A stretch of DNA of 64,000 nucleotides from Dermatophilus congolensis (lineage in GTDB: Bacteria > Actinomycetota > Actinomycetes > Actinomycetales > Dermatophilaceae): assembly GCA_030538115.1 (NCBI GenBank), contig JAUNUP010000006.1:1-64000 (forward strand). Direction: 5' to 3'. This document shows, piece after piece, positions 1-9,931 of this stretch; within the stretch, counting starts at the first letter, position 1, and every line of letters begins with the position of its first letter. The notes under the pieces are model-generated. The model ran no database searches, was not told the origin of the DNA, and saw only the letters and a program-made list of their open reading frames with translations. A program made the translations under genes and the position numbers.

Positions 1-47
1 GCCTACCGGCAGCAGTGCCACGGCACGGGGTACGGGGTGGTGTTGAC

Positions 48-2081
48 CTACCAGATGCGCACGCGCTTCTGCGGCGCCAGCCACATGCCGTCACCTTCGC
101 TCACCCCGAAGGCGTCGACGAACTCGTCGAGGTTGCCGACGATGTTGGCCCGCAGGTCTACCGGGGAGTGGGGGTCGATCGTGAGCAGGCGCTTCGCCTC
201 CTGCGGGCGGGCCTTGCCGCGCCAGGCCTGAGCCCAGCCGACGAAGAACCGCTGCGGCCCGGTGAGCCCGTCGATCTCGGGCGCCTCGGCTCCGTCGAGC
301 GAGATGAGGTACGCCAGGTGCGCGATCGTCACGCCGCCCAGGTCGCCGATGTTCTCACCCACCGTGAGGGCGCCGTTGACGTATACGCCAGGCAGGTCGC
401 GGGTCGACAGGCCGTTGTACTGCTCGATGAGCGCCTGGGCACGCTCGTCGAACCGCTCGCGGTCGTCTTCGGTCCACCAGTCGACGAGGTTGCCCGCGCC
501 GTCGTAGCGCGAGCCCTGGTCGTCGAAGCCGTGCCCGATCTCGTGCCCGATGACGGAGCCGATCGCGCCGTAATTGACCGCGTCGTCGGCCTCCGCGTCG
601 AAGAACGGGGGCTGCAGGATCGCGGCCGGAAAGACGATCTCGTTCATGCCTGGGTTGTAGTAGGCGTTGACGGTCTGCGGGCCCATGAACCATTCGCCGC
701 GGTCGATGGGCGAGCCGAGCTTGGCCCACTCGCGGTCGGTCTCGAAGGCCACACCGCGGCGCAGGTTGCCGACCAGGTCGTCGGCCTCGATCACCAGGCC
801 GGAATAGTCGCGCCACGTGTCGGGGTAGCCGATCTTCGGGGTGAACGCCTCGAGCTTGGCCAGGGCCTTCGCCTTGGTCTCCTCACCCATCCAGTCCAGC
901 GCCGAGATGTCGCGGCGGTACGCCTCGATGAGGTTCGCCACCAGCTCCTGCGCGCGGGCCTTGCTCTCGGGCTTGAAGTGCTCTGCCACGTACAGACGCC
1001 CCGCGCCCTCGCCCATCAACCCGTCGACCAGGGCCACTCCGCGCCGCCAGTGCTCACGCTGCTCGGTGGTACCGCTGAGCGTGCGGCCGTAGAAGTCGAA
1101 GTTCTCGGCATCGAACGCCGACGCCAGGTAGGGGGCCCACGAACGCACGAGGGTCCAGGCCGCCCAGCGCTGCCACGTGAGCTGCTCTGCGGAGGCGACC
1201 AGCTCGCCCAGCCCGGTCACGTAGCTCGGCATCGCGACGACGGCCTCTTCCAGCCGACCACCCGGCGCCCCGAGCGCGGTGAGCCACTCGCCCCACGGCA
1301 CCGCGGGAGCGAGGTCGTGCAGCTCTTGCCACGACACCTTCGTGTACGTGGCCACGGCATCGCGGGCAGCGACCCGGTCCCAGTGCGAAGCGGCCAGCGC
1401 CGTCTCGTGCGCGAACACGGCCTCCGCGATCTCAGCGGGTGTGCCCAGCGGCGCCACGGCCTGCGGCAACACCTCGGCGACGAGGCCGAACATGCGCTCG
1501 ATGTGCGCCCGGTACTGCTCACGCACCTGGGCGTGCTCGTCTGCGCGGTAGTACGACTCGTCGGGCAGGCCGATGCCCGCCTGGTAGAGGTACGCGATGT
1601 ACGTGTCGGAGGCGCGCTTGTCGGTGTCGATGAACAGCGCCAGCGGGCCGCCCACGCCTCCGCGCTGCAATTCGCCGATCACGCGCCACAGCTCGGCGGG
1701 GCTCGCGGCGTCGGTGATCGCGCGCAGCGGCTCGGCGAGCGGCCCGGCTCCGTGCGCCTCGACGGAGGCGGTGTCGACGAACGAGCGGTACAGCGCGCCG
1801 ACCTGGGCGCGCAGGCGAGCCAGCTCTGCGTCGCCCGCCCCGTCACCCGATGCCGGAGAGCCGTCGCCAGAGTCACCCGCAGCCGCGTCTAGCAGCGCCA
1901 CCATGTGTTCTTGCGCCTTGTCGCGCAGCAGGTCGAAGGTGCCGAACCGTCCACGGTCGGCGGGTATCTCGGTGCCGGCGACCCAGGCGCCGTTGACGTA
2001 AGCGAACAGGTCGTCCTGGGGCCGGACCTCGCGATCCATGCCGTCGATGTCGATGCCCGACCGGCGGCTGCTCTGCGCCAT
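48..2081 (-). CDS. pepO: M13 family zinc metallopeptidase (PepO/neprilysin-like)
   Basis: This 677-residue protein is a gluzincin endopeptidase expected to cleave short peptides. The zinc motif HEIGH followed by GFDD lies near residue 510. It is preceded by the substrate-binding motif NAYYNP near residue 460. A downstream ENIGDLGG segment supplies the third zinc ligand and the catalytic-stabilising Asp. The chain ends in the family's typical terminal RIW. Length matches the 630-690 residues usual for bacterial M13 enzymes. No signal peptide or membrane anchor is visible, so a cytoplasmic role is likely. It is transcribed divergently from the XPB-like helicase across about 250 bp. Confidence 0.95.
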   Translation of the reverse strand: MAQSSRRSGIDIDGMDREVRPQDDLFAYVNGAWVAGTEIPADRGRFGTFDLLRDKAQEHMVALLDAAAGDSGDGSPASGDGAGDAELARLRAQVGALYRSFVDTASVEAHGAGPLAEPLRAITDAASPAELWRVIGELQRGGVGGPLALFIDTDKRASDTYIAYLYQAGIGLPDESYYRADEHAQVREQYRAHIERMFGLVAEVLPQAVAPLGTPAEIAEAVFAHETALAASHWDRVAARDAVATYTKVSWQELHDLAPAVPWGEWLTALGAPGGRLEEAVVAMPSYVTGLGELVASAEQLTWQRWAAWTLVRSWAPYLASAFDAENFDFYGRTLSGTTEQREHWRRGVALVDGLMGEGAGRLYVAEHFKPESKARAQELVANLIEAYRRDISALDWMGEETKAKALAKLEAFTPKIGYPDTWRDYSGLVIEADDLVGNLRRGVAFETDREWAKLGSPIDRGEWFMGPQTVNAYYNPGMNEIVFPAAILQPPFFDAEADDAVNYGAIGSVIGHEIGHGFDDQGSRYDGAGNLVDWWTEDDRERFDERAQALIEQYNGLSTRDLPGVYVNGALTVGENIGDLGGVTIAHLAYLISLDGAEAPEIDGLTGPQRFFVGWAQAWRGKARPQEAKRLLTIDPHSPVDLRANIVGNLDEFVDAFGVSEGDGMWLAPQKRVRIW

Positions 2082-2331
2082 TGCTTCTCACATCCCTGTA
2101 TTCGTACCCACCGTCGGCGATCGCACGACGGCACACCGGCAGGCGACACGAGTACGCAAACCGTGCTTGAAACTGGTTGCGGCGCAAACACTTTCGAGCG
2201 GCTGCGCGCTCGTTGAGCACGCCCTCCCCCGGCCAGAGCCAACCGTATCCGCCAGCACCGACACACACCGGCAACGACCGGCCGACGGGCAACGGAAGCT
2301 CTGGCGTCCCATCGGCGTTCACCCAGGCACC

Positions 2332-3972
2332 ATGACTGACGGCGCACTCATCGTCCAAAGCGACAAGACCCTTCTGCTGGAGGTCGCGCACCCCGCGGCC
2401 GCAGCGGCCCGCGCGGCCATCGCCCCGTTCGCCGAGCTGGAGCGCTCCCCCGAGCACATGCACACCTATCGGGTCACGCCGCTGGGCCTGTGGAATGCGC
2501 GTTCCGCCGGGTACGACGCCGAACAGGTGGTGCATGCCCTCGTCGAGCACAGTCGATATCCCGTACCGCACGCGCTGCTGGTCGACGTGGCCGACACGAT
2601 GGACCGCTACGGCCACCTCCGTCTTGTCAAACACGACGAGGCCCTTGTGCTCGAAGCCCTCGATCAGGCGGTGCTGGAGGAGGTGCTGCGGCACAAGCGC
2701 ATCGCGCCCCTACTCGGCGCTCGCCTCGACGACGCGCACGTCACCGTGCACGCGAGCGAACGCGGCCGCCTCAAGCAAGAACTGCTCAAGGTCGGCTGGC
2801 CCGCCGAAGACCGCGCCGGATACGTCGACGGCGAGGCCCACCCCATCGCGCTCACCGAAGACGGCTGGTCGCTGCGCCCGTACCAGCGTCAGGCGGTGGA
2901 GGGGTTCATCGCGGGCGGCTCCGGAGTCGTGGTGCTGCCGTGCGGCGCCGGCAAGACGATCGTGGGCGCCGGGGCGATGGCGGAGGCGAGCGCCACGACC
3001 CTCATCCTCGCCACCAACACCGTCGCGGCCCGACAGTGGCGCGACGAACTGCTGGCCCGAACGAGCCTCACCGAGAACGAGATCGGCGAGTACTCGGGCG
3101 CGGTCAAAGAGATCAGGCCGGTGACGATCGCGACCTACCAGGTGCTCACGACCCGCCGTAAAGGCGAGTACACGCACCTCGGCCTCCTCGACGCCCGCGA
3201 CTGGGGGCTCATCGTCTACGACGAGGTGCACCTGCTGCCCGCCCCGGTCTTTCGCATGACCGCCGACCTGCAGGCCCGCCGCCGCCTCGGCCTCACAGCC
3301 ACCCTCGTGCGCGAGGACGGCCGCGAATCCGACGTGTTCAGCCTCATCGGCCCCAAGCGCTTCGATGCTCCGTGGAAGGACATCGAGGCCCAGGGCTACA
3401 TCGCCCCCGCCGACTGCGTAGAGGTGCGGGTCGCGCTGCCCGACTCCGACCGCATCGCCTACGCCACCGCCGAGGCCGACGAGCGGTACCGGTTCGCCTC
3501 GTGCCACCACTCCAAGGAGCGGGTGGTCGAACGCCTCGTCGCCAAGCACCAGGGCGAACCGACCCTCGTCATCGGGCAATACCTCGACCAGCTCGAGGCC
3601 CTCGCCGATCGCCTCGACGCACCCCTGGTCACCGGCCAGACCCCGGTCAAGGAGCGCCAGCGCCTCTTCGCCGCATTCAAGGCCGGCGAAGTCGGGCGGC
3701 TCGTCGTGAGCAAGGTCGCGAACTTCAGCGTCGACCTCCCGGAGGCGAGCGTCGCGATCCAGGTCAGCGGCACCTTCGGCTCCCGCCAGGAGGAAGCCCA
3801 GCGACTCGGCCGCCTGCTGCGCCCCAAGGGAGACGGTCGCACCGCGCACTTCTACACGATCGTCGCGCGGGACACCGTCGACGCCGAGTTCGCCGCCCAC
3901 CGCCAGCGCTTCCTGGCCGAACAGGGCTACGCGTACACGATCCTCGACGCGAGCGACATCGACGCACGCTAG
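2332..3972 (+). CDS. XPB-like DEAD/DEAH-box DNA repair helicase
   Basis: This 546-residue protein is a superfamily 2 helicase of the bacterial XPB type, a 3'-5' DNA helicase implicated in nucleotide excision repair. Motif I is GAGKT near residue 205, motif II is DEVH, motif III is LTATL and motif VI is QRLGRLLRPK. An N-terminal helicase/XPB domain of about 170 residues precedes the core. The reading frame is open further upstream, but ATG at 2332 (MTDGALIVQSDK) gives the usual family N-terminus and avoids overlapping the divergent peptidase. A monocistronic unit is likely because about 225 bp separate it from the next gene. Confidence 0.93.
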   Translation: MTDGALIVQSDKTLLLEVAHPAAAAARAAIAPFAELERSPEHMHTYRVTPLGLWNARSAGYDAEQVVHALVEHSRYPVPHALLVDVADTMDRYGHLRLVKHDEALVLEALDQAVLEEVLRHKRIAPLLGARLDDAHVTVHASERGRLKQELLKVGWPAEDRAGYVDGEAHPIALTEDGWSLRPYQRQAVEGFIAGGSGVVVLPCGAGKTIVGAGAMAEASATTLILATNTVAARQWRDELLARTSLTENEIGEYSGAVKEIRPVTIATYQVLTTRRKGEYTHLGLLDARDWGLIVYDEVHLLPAPVFRMTADLQARRRLGLTATLVREDGRESDVFSLIGPKRFDAPWKDIEAQGYIAPADCVEVRVALPDSDRIAYATAEADERYRFASCHHSKERVVERLVAKHQGEPTLVIGQYLDQLEALADRLDAPLVTGQTPVKERQRLFAAFKAGEVGRLVVSKVANFSVDLPEASVAIQVSGTFGSRQEEAQRLGRLLRPKGDGRTAHFYTIVARDTVDAEFAAHRQRFLAEQGYAYTILDASDIDAR

Positions 3973-4197
3973 CTCGCGCGACCCCCGGCACCCCGCTCCA
4001 CGCGCCCGCACCCGTCTCGATCGGCCCGGCACAGCAGCCCGGCACAGTTCCGTTGCGCGAGGCCGCCGATCGCACGACGGTGGGTCGGCGGTGCGGCCTA
4101 TCGTGAGCATCGCGCACGGCGCGCCGCGGCCTCCGGGGGGATGGTCGCGAAGGGTCGCGAAGGTACAGCCGTAGCGATCTGGGGTTGAGGGGGAATT

Positions 4198-5463
4198 GTG
4201 AGTACAACGACTCGAACGAGCCGCGCGGCGGCACCGAACACCGCACGGGGCGGCAACGTCTGGGCCGCGGTGTTGTGCTGGTTGACGGTGGCGCTGGAGG
4301 GCTTCGACCTTGTCGCTCTCGGAGCCGTGATCCCCACCCTCCTGGAGACGAAACACCTCGGCATGACCCCCGCCGACGCCACGTTCGTCGCGACCGTCTC
4401 GTTGATCGGCGTCGGTATCGGAGCTGCGGCCGGCGGGCACATCACCGACCGCTACGGCCGCCGTGTCGCCCTTTTCGGATCGGTGCTCGTGTTCTCGGTG
4501 TTCACGATCCTCGTGCCGCTGGCGCCCTCGGTCATGCTCATGGCCGCGGCACGCTTCGTCGCCGGACTCGGCCTCGGCGCGTGCATGCCGACGGCGATCA
4601 CGATCATGAGCGAGATCGCCCCGGCTACCCGCCGGGCATCGGCCACGACGATCACGATGACCGGCTACCACGTCGGTGCCGTGGCCATGTCGCTGCTGGC
4701 CATCGCGCTCGTTCCCGACTGGCACATCCTCTTCTACCTGGGCGGAGGGTTCGGTCTGCTCCTGCTGCCGCTGGTGTGGTTCGGGGTACCCGAACTCGCG
4801 GTGACAGAGCCGGTCACAGAACCGACCGACGGCCCGGCGGCCACGGAGCAGGCCGCCTCGGCGAGCGCCGTGCTCCGCCACCCGTACCGCTTCACCACCC
4901 TCGCGGCCTGGGTGACCTCGTTCATGGGCCTGCTGCTCGTGTACGGCCTCAACACGTGGCTGCCGCAGATCATGCGGTCGGCGGGCTACTCGCTCGCGTC
5001 GTCGCTGAGTCTGCTGCTCATCATGAACGCGGGAGCGATCCTCGGCCTCGTGCTCGCGGGCATGGTCGGCGACATGCGCGGCATCAAGGCAGCGGCGACC
5101 TCGTGGTTCGTGGCCTCGGCCGCGTTTCTCGCCCTCCTGTCGATCCGTATGGAGAGCGACCTGCTGCTGCACGTGGTCGTGTTCGTCACCGGCCTGTTCG
5201 TGTTCAGCGCCCAGGGTCTCGTCTACGCACTGCTGGCTCACCTGTTTCCGGCCCACCTGCGCGGTACGGCGCTCGGATTCGCCTCCGGAGTGGGCCGGCT
5301 CGGCGCCGTCGTCGGCCCCGCGTTCACGGGCGTTCTCGTCGCCCGGGGCGCGGCGCACCCCTGGGGGTTCTACTTCTTCGCCGCGGTGGCGGTGCTCGCC
5401 GTGGTTGCGCTGGCACCCATGCCGAGCAGGCCGTTCCGGGGGCAGTCCGCGCACGCGGAGTAG
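4198..5463 (+). CDS. MFS transporter, AAHS-like (aromatic acid/H+ symporter type)
   Basis: This 421-residue membrane protein has about twelve predicted helices. The first helix carries an acidic GFDLVALG segment, and the loop 2-3 motif GGHITDRYGRRVA matches the MFS A-motif. The acidic residue in helix 1 and the overall order resemble PcaK/BenK/MhpT-type carriers for aromatic acids, so a hydroxylated aromatic or related carboxylate is a plausible substrate. This is inferred from family resemblance only. The GTG start follows a GGGGGAAT stretch. It stands alone, about 40 kb from the aromatic-catabolism-like genes at 42.0-45.9 kb. Confidence 0.85.
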   Translation: MSTTTRTSRAAAPNTARGGNVWAAVLCWLTVALEGFDLVALGAVIPTLLETKHLGMTPADATFVATVSLIGVGIGAAAGGHITDRYGRRVALFGSVLVFSVFTILVPLAPSVMLMAAARFVAGLGLGACMPTAITIMSEIAPATRRASATTITMTGYHVGAVAMSLLAIALVPDWHILFYLGGGFGLLLLPLVWFGVPELAVTEPVTEPTDGPAATEQAASASAVLRHPYRFTTLAAWVTSFMGLLLVYGLNTWLPQIMRSAGYSLASSLSLLLIMNAGAILGLVLAGMVGDMRGIKAAATSWFVASAAFLALLSIRMESDLLLHVVVFVTGLFVFSAQGLVYALLAHLFPAHLRGTALGFASGVGRLGAVVGPAFTGVLVARGAAHPWGFYFFAAVAVLAVVALAPMPSRPFRGQSAHAE

Positions 5464-5661
5464 CTCTGGCAGCAGGCGAAAGCCGTTGACCTGCAACATC
5501 ACCGGCGCAGGCCGGCGGGTCGCGTGTGCGCTGCCGACGTCCAGTCGACCCCGAGTGGCCACGGATTGTTCGCGGAGCACCGCCCCGGAGACCGCGTGGG
5601 CCTGGCAGTCTGGTGGACGACAGACCACGGCCGCCAGGCCCGCAACGTGCAGGGGATTCAC

Positions 5662-7332
5662 ATGTCATTGCGTACTCGAGTAGCGGTAGGGCTCCTGGTG
5701 GCGCTGCCCACCGGATTGGGCACGGCGGTCAGCGCGTCCGCGACCCCCGCCCCGGTGCCGGTGCCGCCCGACCCGGTGGTCGTCAACGCCCAGTCGGCGT
5801 TCGCCGCCAAGGCGCCCAGCGGAGGCGCCAAGCCGCTGCCGCGTTGGCGCTGGGCGCAGTACATGGCCCAGAAGCCCACGTGGAGCGCCCGCAACTGCTC
5901 GCCGAACGCCACCGCCACCGCGGAGCAGGTGACGGAAGGCAAGTCGCTGGGGCTGGAGTGCGCCCGCTTCCGCACTCCGCTCGACTGGAACGACCTGAGC
6001 AAGGGCTCGATCGTGCTGAACGTCAGCCGCATCAAGAGCACCGCGAAGAAGGGCACCACGGCCCGCGGCCTGTTTCTCAACCCCGGCGGCCCCGGTGGCG
6101 CCGCGGGTGGATTGGTGCCGGTCGTCGCCGTCGTGAAGCCTGCCTTCCGCAGCACGCACGACATCGTCGGCGTCGACCCGCGCGGCACCGGCCTGTCGAC
6201 TCCGCTGCCCTGCACCATGCCGGGGGGGCAGGCCGTCGACCAGCGCGTCACCACCAAGGCCGTGCGTGACGCCACGTGGCGCGGCTACAAGGCCTGGGTG
6301 AAGAGCTGCACCGACAAGCAGGGCGCGATTCTGCCGTACATCACCACCGAGAACACGGTGAAAGACCACGACCTGGTCCGCCGCGTCATGGGCTACAACA
6401 AGCTCGACTTCTTCGGTCTCTCGGGCGGCTCGTGGATGGGCTCCTGGTACGCCCAATTGCACCCCGCCACCGCCGGCCGCATCGTCATCGACGCCAACAC
6501 GCAGTTCACCTCCGACTGGCGAACGAGCTTCTCGCACATGCCCAAGGGCTTCCAGCGTCGCTGGGACTCGCAAGTGATCCCGTGGCTCGCGCGCCACAAC
6601 GCCGACTACAAGCTCGGCACCACCACCAAGGCGGTGCGGGCCAGCTACGAGCGCATCCGCGCCGAGGCGGGCAAGAAGCGCATCCGCGACATCACGCCGG
6701 CGACGCTCGACTCCACCGTGATGCTGATGATCTACGACGACGCGATGCTGCCGATGCTCGGCGGCATCCTCGGCGACGTCAACGCCGCGCTGAAGAGCAG
6801 CAAGGGCGTCGTCGACATGCCGATGCCGCCCGGCATGATGCCCGAGCTCGACACCGAGACCCTCGCGATGATCACCGTGCGCACGGCGATCATCTGCAAC
6901 GACACCAATTTCGACCGCAGCCGCGAGTCGCTTGAGGCCGAATACCTGCGCGCCCAGAAGGCGTACCCGCTGCAGGGCGCGAACCTCGGCGTCATCACCG
7001 GGCCGTGCGCCTACTGGCCGTACAAGCCGAAGAACGTGCCGAAGATCGACGGCAAGGGTGTACCGACGATGCTCATGGTGCAGACCGAGCTCGACCCGGC
7101 CACTCCCATCGAGGGCGCCCGCCTCGCTCACGCCGCCCACTCGGCCACGCGCATGATCACGGTCGACGACAAGGGTGACCACGGTGGTGTGCTCAGCAGC
7201 GCCGCCGGCTCCTGCGTCGACAAGGCCGTGAGCACGTTCCTGGCCAAGGGCACGCTGCCTGCGCGCGACCTCACCTGCAAGGGCACGCCGCTGCCGAACG
7301 ACACCAAGGTCTTCCCGGTGGCGGTGCGCTGA
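5662..7332 (+). CDS. Secreted alpha/beta-hydrolase, tripeptidyl aminopeptidase-like
   Basis: This 556-residue serine hydrolase resembles Streptomyces Tap/SlpD-type tripeptidyl aminopeptidases. A Sec signal peptide occupies roughly residues 1-27 and ends at an A-S-A-T-type cleavage region. The oxyanion segment NPGGPGG is followed by the nucleophile elbow GLSGGSW with Ser near residue 255. A C-terminal TAP-like region carries the acid in TELDPATP and the histidine in KGDHGG. ATG at 5662 follows AGGGGATTCAC. The open frame extends further upstream, but that part does not encode a credible export signal. It probably acts outside the cell, releasing short peptides that the dpp system could import. 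Confidence 0.9.
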   Translation: MSLRTRVAVGLLVALPTGLGTAVSASATPAPVPVPPDPVVVNAQSAFAAKAPSGGAKPLPRWRWAQYMAQKPTWSARNCSPNATATAEQVTEGKSLGLECARFRTPLDWNDLSKGSIVLNVSRIKSTAKKGTTARGLFLNPGGPGGAAGGLVPVVAVVKPAFRSTHDIVGVDPRGTGLSTPLPCTMPGGQAVDQRVTTKAVRDATWRGYKAWVKSCTDKQGAILPYITTENTVKDHDLVRRVMGYNKLDFFGLSGGSWMGSWYAQLHPATAGRIVIDANTQFTSDWRTSFSHMPKGFQRRWDSQVIPWLARHNADYKLGTTTKAVRASYERIRAEAGKKRIRDITPATLDSTVMLMIYDDAMLPMLGGILGDVNAALKSSKGVVDMPMPPGMMPELDTETLAMITVRTAIICNDTNFDRSRESLEAEYLRAQKAYPLQGANLGVITGPCAYWPYKPKNVPKIDGKGVPTMLMVQTELDPATPIEGARLAHAAHSATRMITVDDKGDHGGVLSSAAGSCVDKAVSTFLAKGTLPARDLTCKGTPLPNDTKVFPVAVR

Positions 7333-7357
7333 CGCGCCCTTTCGTACGCGCTGTACC

Positions 7358-7393
7358 GGCGAGGCCGCACCCCCTCAAGGAGGCGGCCTCGCC
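7358..7393 (+). terminator. Hairpin terminator after the aminopeptidase gene
   Basis: A perfect 11-bp stem (7358-7368 with 7383-7393, GGCGAGGCCGC pairing with GCGGCCTCGCC) encloses a 14-nt loop 25 bp after the stop codon. There is no U-tract, which is common for actinobacterial terminators. Confidence 0.75.
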
Positions 7394-7505
7394 GCGTGTG
7401 AGACGCACGACACGCGTGTGTGCGTCGGCGCTGACACCCGTGCCGATCAGGGCATTTGGGCGCCGTGTCCAGCGAACATACAGGGAATCCGAGCATTCTT
7501 GGGGC

Positions 7506-8216
7506 GTGACTGCTGCCACCACGCCTGAGGCCCGCCTGCTCGTCGTCGAAGACGAGCCCAGCATTCGCGAACTGCTCGCGACGTCGCTGAAGTTCGCGGG
7601 GTTCGAGGTCTTCACGGCGGCCGACGGAGGCGAAGCGATCGAGGTCGCCGAGCGCGAGCAGCCCGACCTGGTGGTTCTCGACGTGATGCTGCCTGACATG
7701 GACGGATTCGCGGTCACGAAGAGACTGCGCGACCGTGGCCGGCTCATGCCGATCGTGTTCGTCACGGCCCGCGACTCCGTCGACGACAAGGTCGCCGGCC
7801 TCACCGTCGGTGGCGACGACTACGTCACCAAGCCGTTCAGCCTCGAAGAGGTCGTTGCCCGCATCCGTGCCGTTCTGCGGCGCACGCGTGGCGAGGTCTC
7901 CGAAGACGCGGTGCTGCGATTCCACGACCTCGAACTGAACGACGACTCGCACGAGGTGCGCCGCGGCCGCCGCGTGATCGACGTCTCCCCCACCGAGTTC
8001 AAGCTGCTGCGCTACCTGCTGCTCAACCCGAACCGGGTGCTGAGCAAGCAGCAGATCCTCGACCACGTGTGGGACTACGACTTCCGTGGCGAGGCAGGCA
8101 TCGTCGAGTCGTACATCTCGTACCTGCGCCGCAAGATCGACACCGAAGAGCCGCACCTCATCCACACGCGCCGCGGCGTGGGTTACGTGCTGCGGCTACC
8201 TCCCGAGACGACATGA
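7506..8216 (+). CDS. OmpR/PhoP-type response regulator
   Basis: This 236-residue two-component regulator has a receiver domain at residues 8-125 with the acidic pair EDE near the start, phospho-acceptor Asp near residue 59 in LDVMLPD, the conserved T in FVTARDS, and the Lys in TKPFS. A winged-helix OmpR-type DNA-binding domain follows (PTEFKLLRYLL, SYISYLRRKI, RGVGYVLR). The SLKFAGFEVFTA and GGDDYVTKPFSLEEV blocks resemble mycobacterial PhoP. GTG at 7506 was chosen as start because the receiver fold begins immediately after. The stop overlaps the kinase start by 4 bp, so the pair is translationally coupled. Confidence 0.95.
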   Translation: MTAATTPEARLLVVEDEPSIRELLATSLKFAGFEVFTAADGGEAIEVAEREQPDLVVLDVMLPDMDGFAVTKRLRDRGRLMPIVFVTARDSVDDKVAGLTVGGDDYVTKPFSLEEVVARIRAVLRRTRGEVSEDAVLRFHDLELNDDSHEVRRGRRVIDVSPTEFKLLRYLLLNPNRVLSKQQILDHVWDYDFRGEAGIVESYISYLRRKIDTEEPHLIHTRRGVGYVLRLPPETT

Positions 8217-9931
8217 GCTTTCAGGCCCCGGGGTCACCGCAGCTCTCACAGGCCAAGGAGAGGCTGGCCGACAGCTTTCGCAACAAGTCGCTGACATGGC
8301 GGCTCGTCGCGGTGCTCGTCGTGCTCTTGTTGCTGGCGTTGACGATGAGCAATCTCGCGACCAGCGCGATCATGCGCCGGTACCTCGTCGACCGCGCTGT
8401 CGAAGACCTGCAGACGGCCGCCGCTCCGGTCGCGGAGCGGGTGCTGCCGCAGTACCTCAACCGTCAGCAGACCAGCGACCTGCCCAGCTCGTACGTCGTG
8501 TTCTTCATGGACAGCGCGGGTAACCGCATGGCGACGATGGCGCCTCCCGGAGTCGACGCGGCCGACATACCTGCGCTCCCCTCCCTGCCGTTGACCGACG
8601 CCCGGGTGATCAGTCACGAACCGTTCGCCGTCTCCTCCGCGGGTGCGGGCCCGGCGTGGATCGCCATCGCGGGCGAGCTCGGCAACGACTCCGGCACCTA
8701 CGCGGTCGCCACCTCGCTCGCGGGCGTGGAGAAGACGATCAACAAGACCATCGCGGCGTCGTTCAGCCTCGGGTTGTTGCTGGTCGCAGTGTGTGTGACG
8801 GTCGGGTGGCTCGGCTTCCGCAGAGCCTTCCGGCCACTTCGCTCCATCGAAGACACGGCCTCCGCCATCGCCGCGGGCGACCTCACCCGCCGCGTGCCCG
8901 AGCACGCCGCCCACGACGAGGTGGCCAGCCTGTCGCGCTCGCTCAACGCGATGCTCGCCCAGATCGAGCAGTCGTTCAGGGTGCGCGAGGCGAGCCAGCA
9001 ACGCATGCGCCGGTTCGTCACCGACGCCTCCCACGAACTTCGCACTCCCCTGGCCACGGTTCGCGGCTACGCCGAGCTGTACCGACAGGGCGCGGCTTCG
9101 TCGCCTGAGCAGACGGCTGCGGCGATGTCGCGCATCGAGAACGAGGCCACCCGCATGGCCGGGCTGGTCGACGACCTGCTCACCCTGGCCCGCCTCGACG
9201 ACGAGCGGCCGATGCGTTTGGCCACGATCGACCTCACCGTGCTCGCGGCCGATGCGGTGCAAGACGCGCGGGTGCGCGAACCGCAACGCGACATCCGGCT
9301 ACTCGGCATCGGCCCGTCAGGGTTGCGTCCGACCGACGTCGTCGGAGACGAGGCGCGCCTGCGCCAGGTGGTCACGAACCTCGTCGCCAACGCGCTGAGC
9401 CACACCCCCGCGGGCACGGCCATCGAGGTCGCCGTCGGTCACGACGCCGAGCGCGCCCGCCTCGAGGTGCGCGACCACGGCCCCGGCATTCCGCCCGAGA
9501 CCGCGACCAAGGTGTTCGAGCGGTTCTACCGCGACGACCCGGCGCGCGGTCGCAAACCGTCCGGCGGATACGGCCTCGGCCTGGCCATCGTCGCCGCGAT
9601 CGTCGAATCCCACGGAGGTCGTGTCGGCGTCGCCACCACCCCCGGCGGCGGGGCGACGTTCGTGGTCGAGTTCGCCCTCGCGCCCGTTGCCGATGACGCG
9701 GATGACGACGCCGGCGGCACCGACGAGACCGACGACGGCGCCTCGGCCACAGTCGACGCCGCTGCGGGCGAGACCAGGCACGCAGTAGGCGTGCGGTCGG
9801 CGCCGAGGCGCGCGGTCGCCCTCCTCAAGCGGCACGACACCAAACGCGGCGAGGCCGCAGAAGACAAGAAGCGTTCTCCGATCTGGCTGATCCCCAGCCG
9901 GAAGGACTCAACTGGAGGCTCGGATGGCTGA
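8213..9931 (+). CDS. Membrane sensor histidine kinase
   Basis: This 572-residue kinase is partner to the upstream regulator. A first membrane helix lies near residues 25-50, then an extracytoplasmic sensor domain of about 130 residues, a second helix near residues 183-203, and a HAMP linker. The H-box SHELRTPL (His near residue 274), N-box NLVANAL, and G-boxes DHGPGIP and GYGLGLAI are all intact. The last 80 residues form an unusual acidic then basic extension beyond the ATPase domain, with no recognised fold. The gene overlaps the protease gene by 8 bp. The kinase-regulator-HtrA order recalls mycobacterial MprAB-PepD, which senses envelope stress. That analogy is an inference. Confidence 0.94.
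   Translation: MSFQAPGSPQLSQAKERLADSFRNKSLTWRLVAVLVVLLLLALTMSNLATSAIMRRYLVDRAVEDLQTAAAPVAERVLPQYLNRQQTSDLPSSYVVFFMDSAGNRMATMAPPGVDAADIPALPSLPLTDARVISHEPFAVSSAGAGPAWIAIAGELGNDSGTYAVATSLAGVEKTINKTIAASFSLGLLLVAVCVTVGWLGFRRAFRPLRSIEDTASAIAAGDLTRRVPEHAAHDEVASLSRSLNAMLAQIEQSFRVREASQQRMRRFVTDASHELRTPLATVRGYAELYRQGAASSPEQTAAAMSRIENEATRMAGLVDDLLTLARLDDERPMRLATIDLTVLAADAVQDARVREPQRDIRLLGIGPSGLRPTDVVGDEARLRQVVTNLVANALSHTPAGTAIEVAVGHDAERARLEVRDHGPGIPPETATKVFERFYRDDPARGRKPSGGYGLGLAIVAAIVESHGGRVGVATTPGGGATFVVEFALAPVADDADDDAGGTDETDDGASATVDAAAGETRHAVGVRSAPRRAVALLKRHDTKRGEAAEDKKRSPIWLIPSRKDSTGGSDG

Noticed and set aside
2118..4080. Repeated 14-mer CGATCGCACGACGG at 2118-2131 and 4067-4080 flanking the helicase gene
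   Set aside because: Two copies of a 14-mer in high-GC DNA with no symmetry and no consistent placement relative to starts; too weak to call.
2710..5661. A 983-codon minus-strand open frame opposite the helicase and MFS genes
   Set aside because: It is a GC-rich antisense artefact. Composition is Arg/Gly/Glu-rich with no domains, while the plus-strand genes have clear motifs. Similar long antisense frames at 25273-27669, 27417-29444 and 38815-40506 were dismissed for the same reason.
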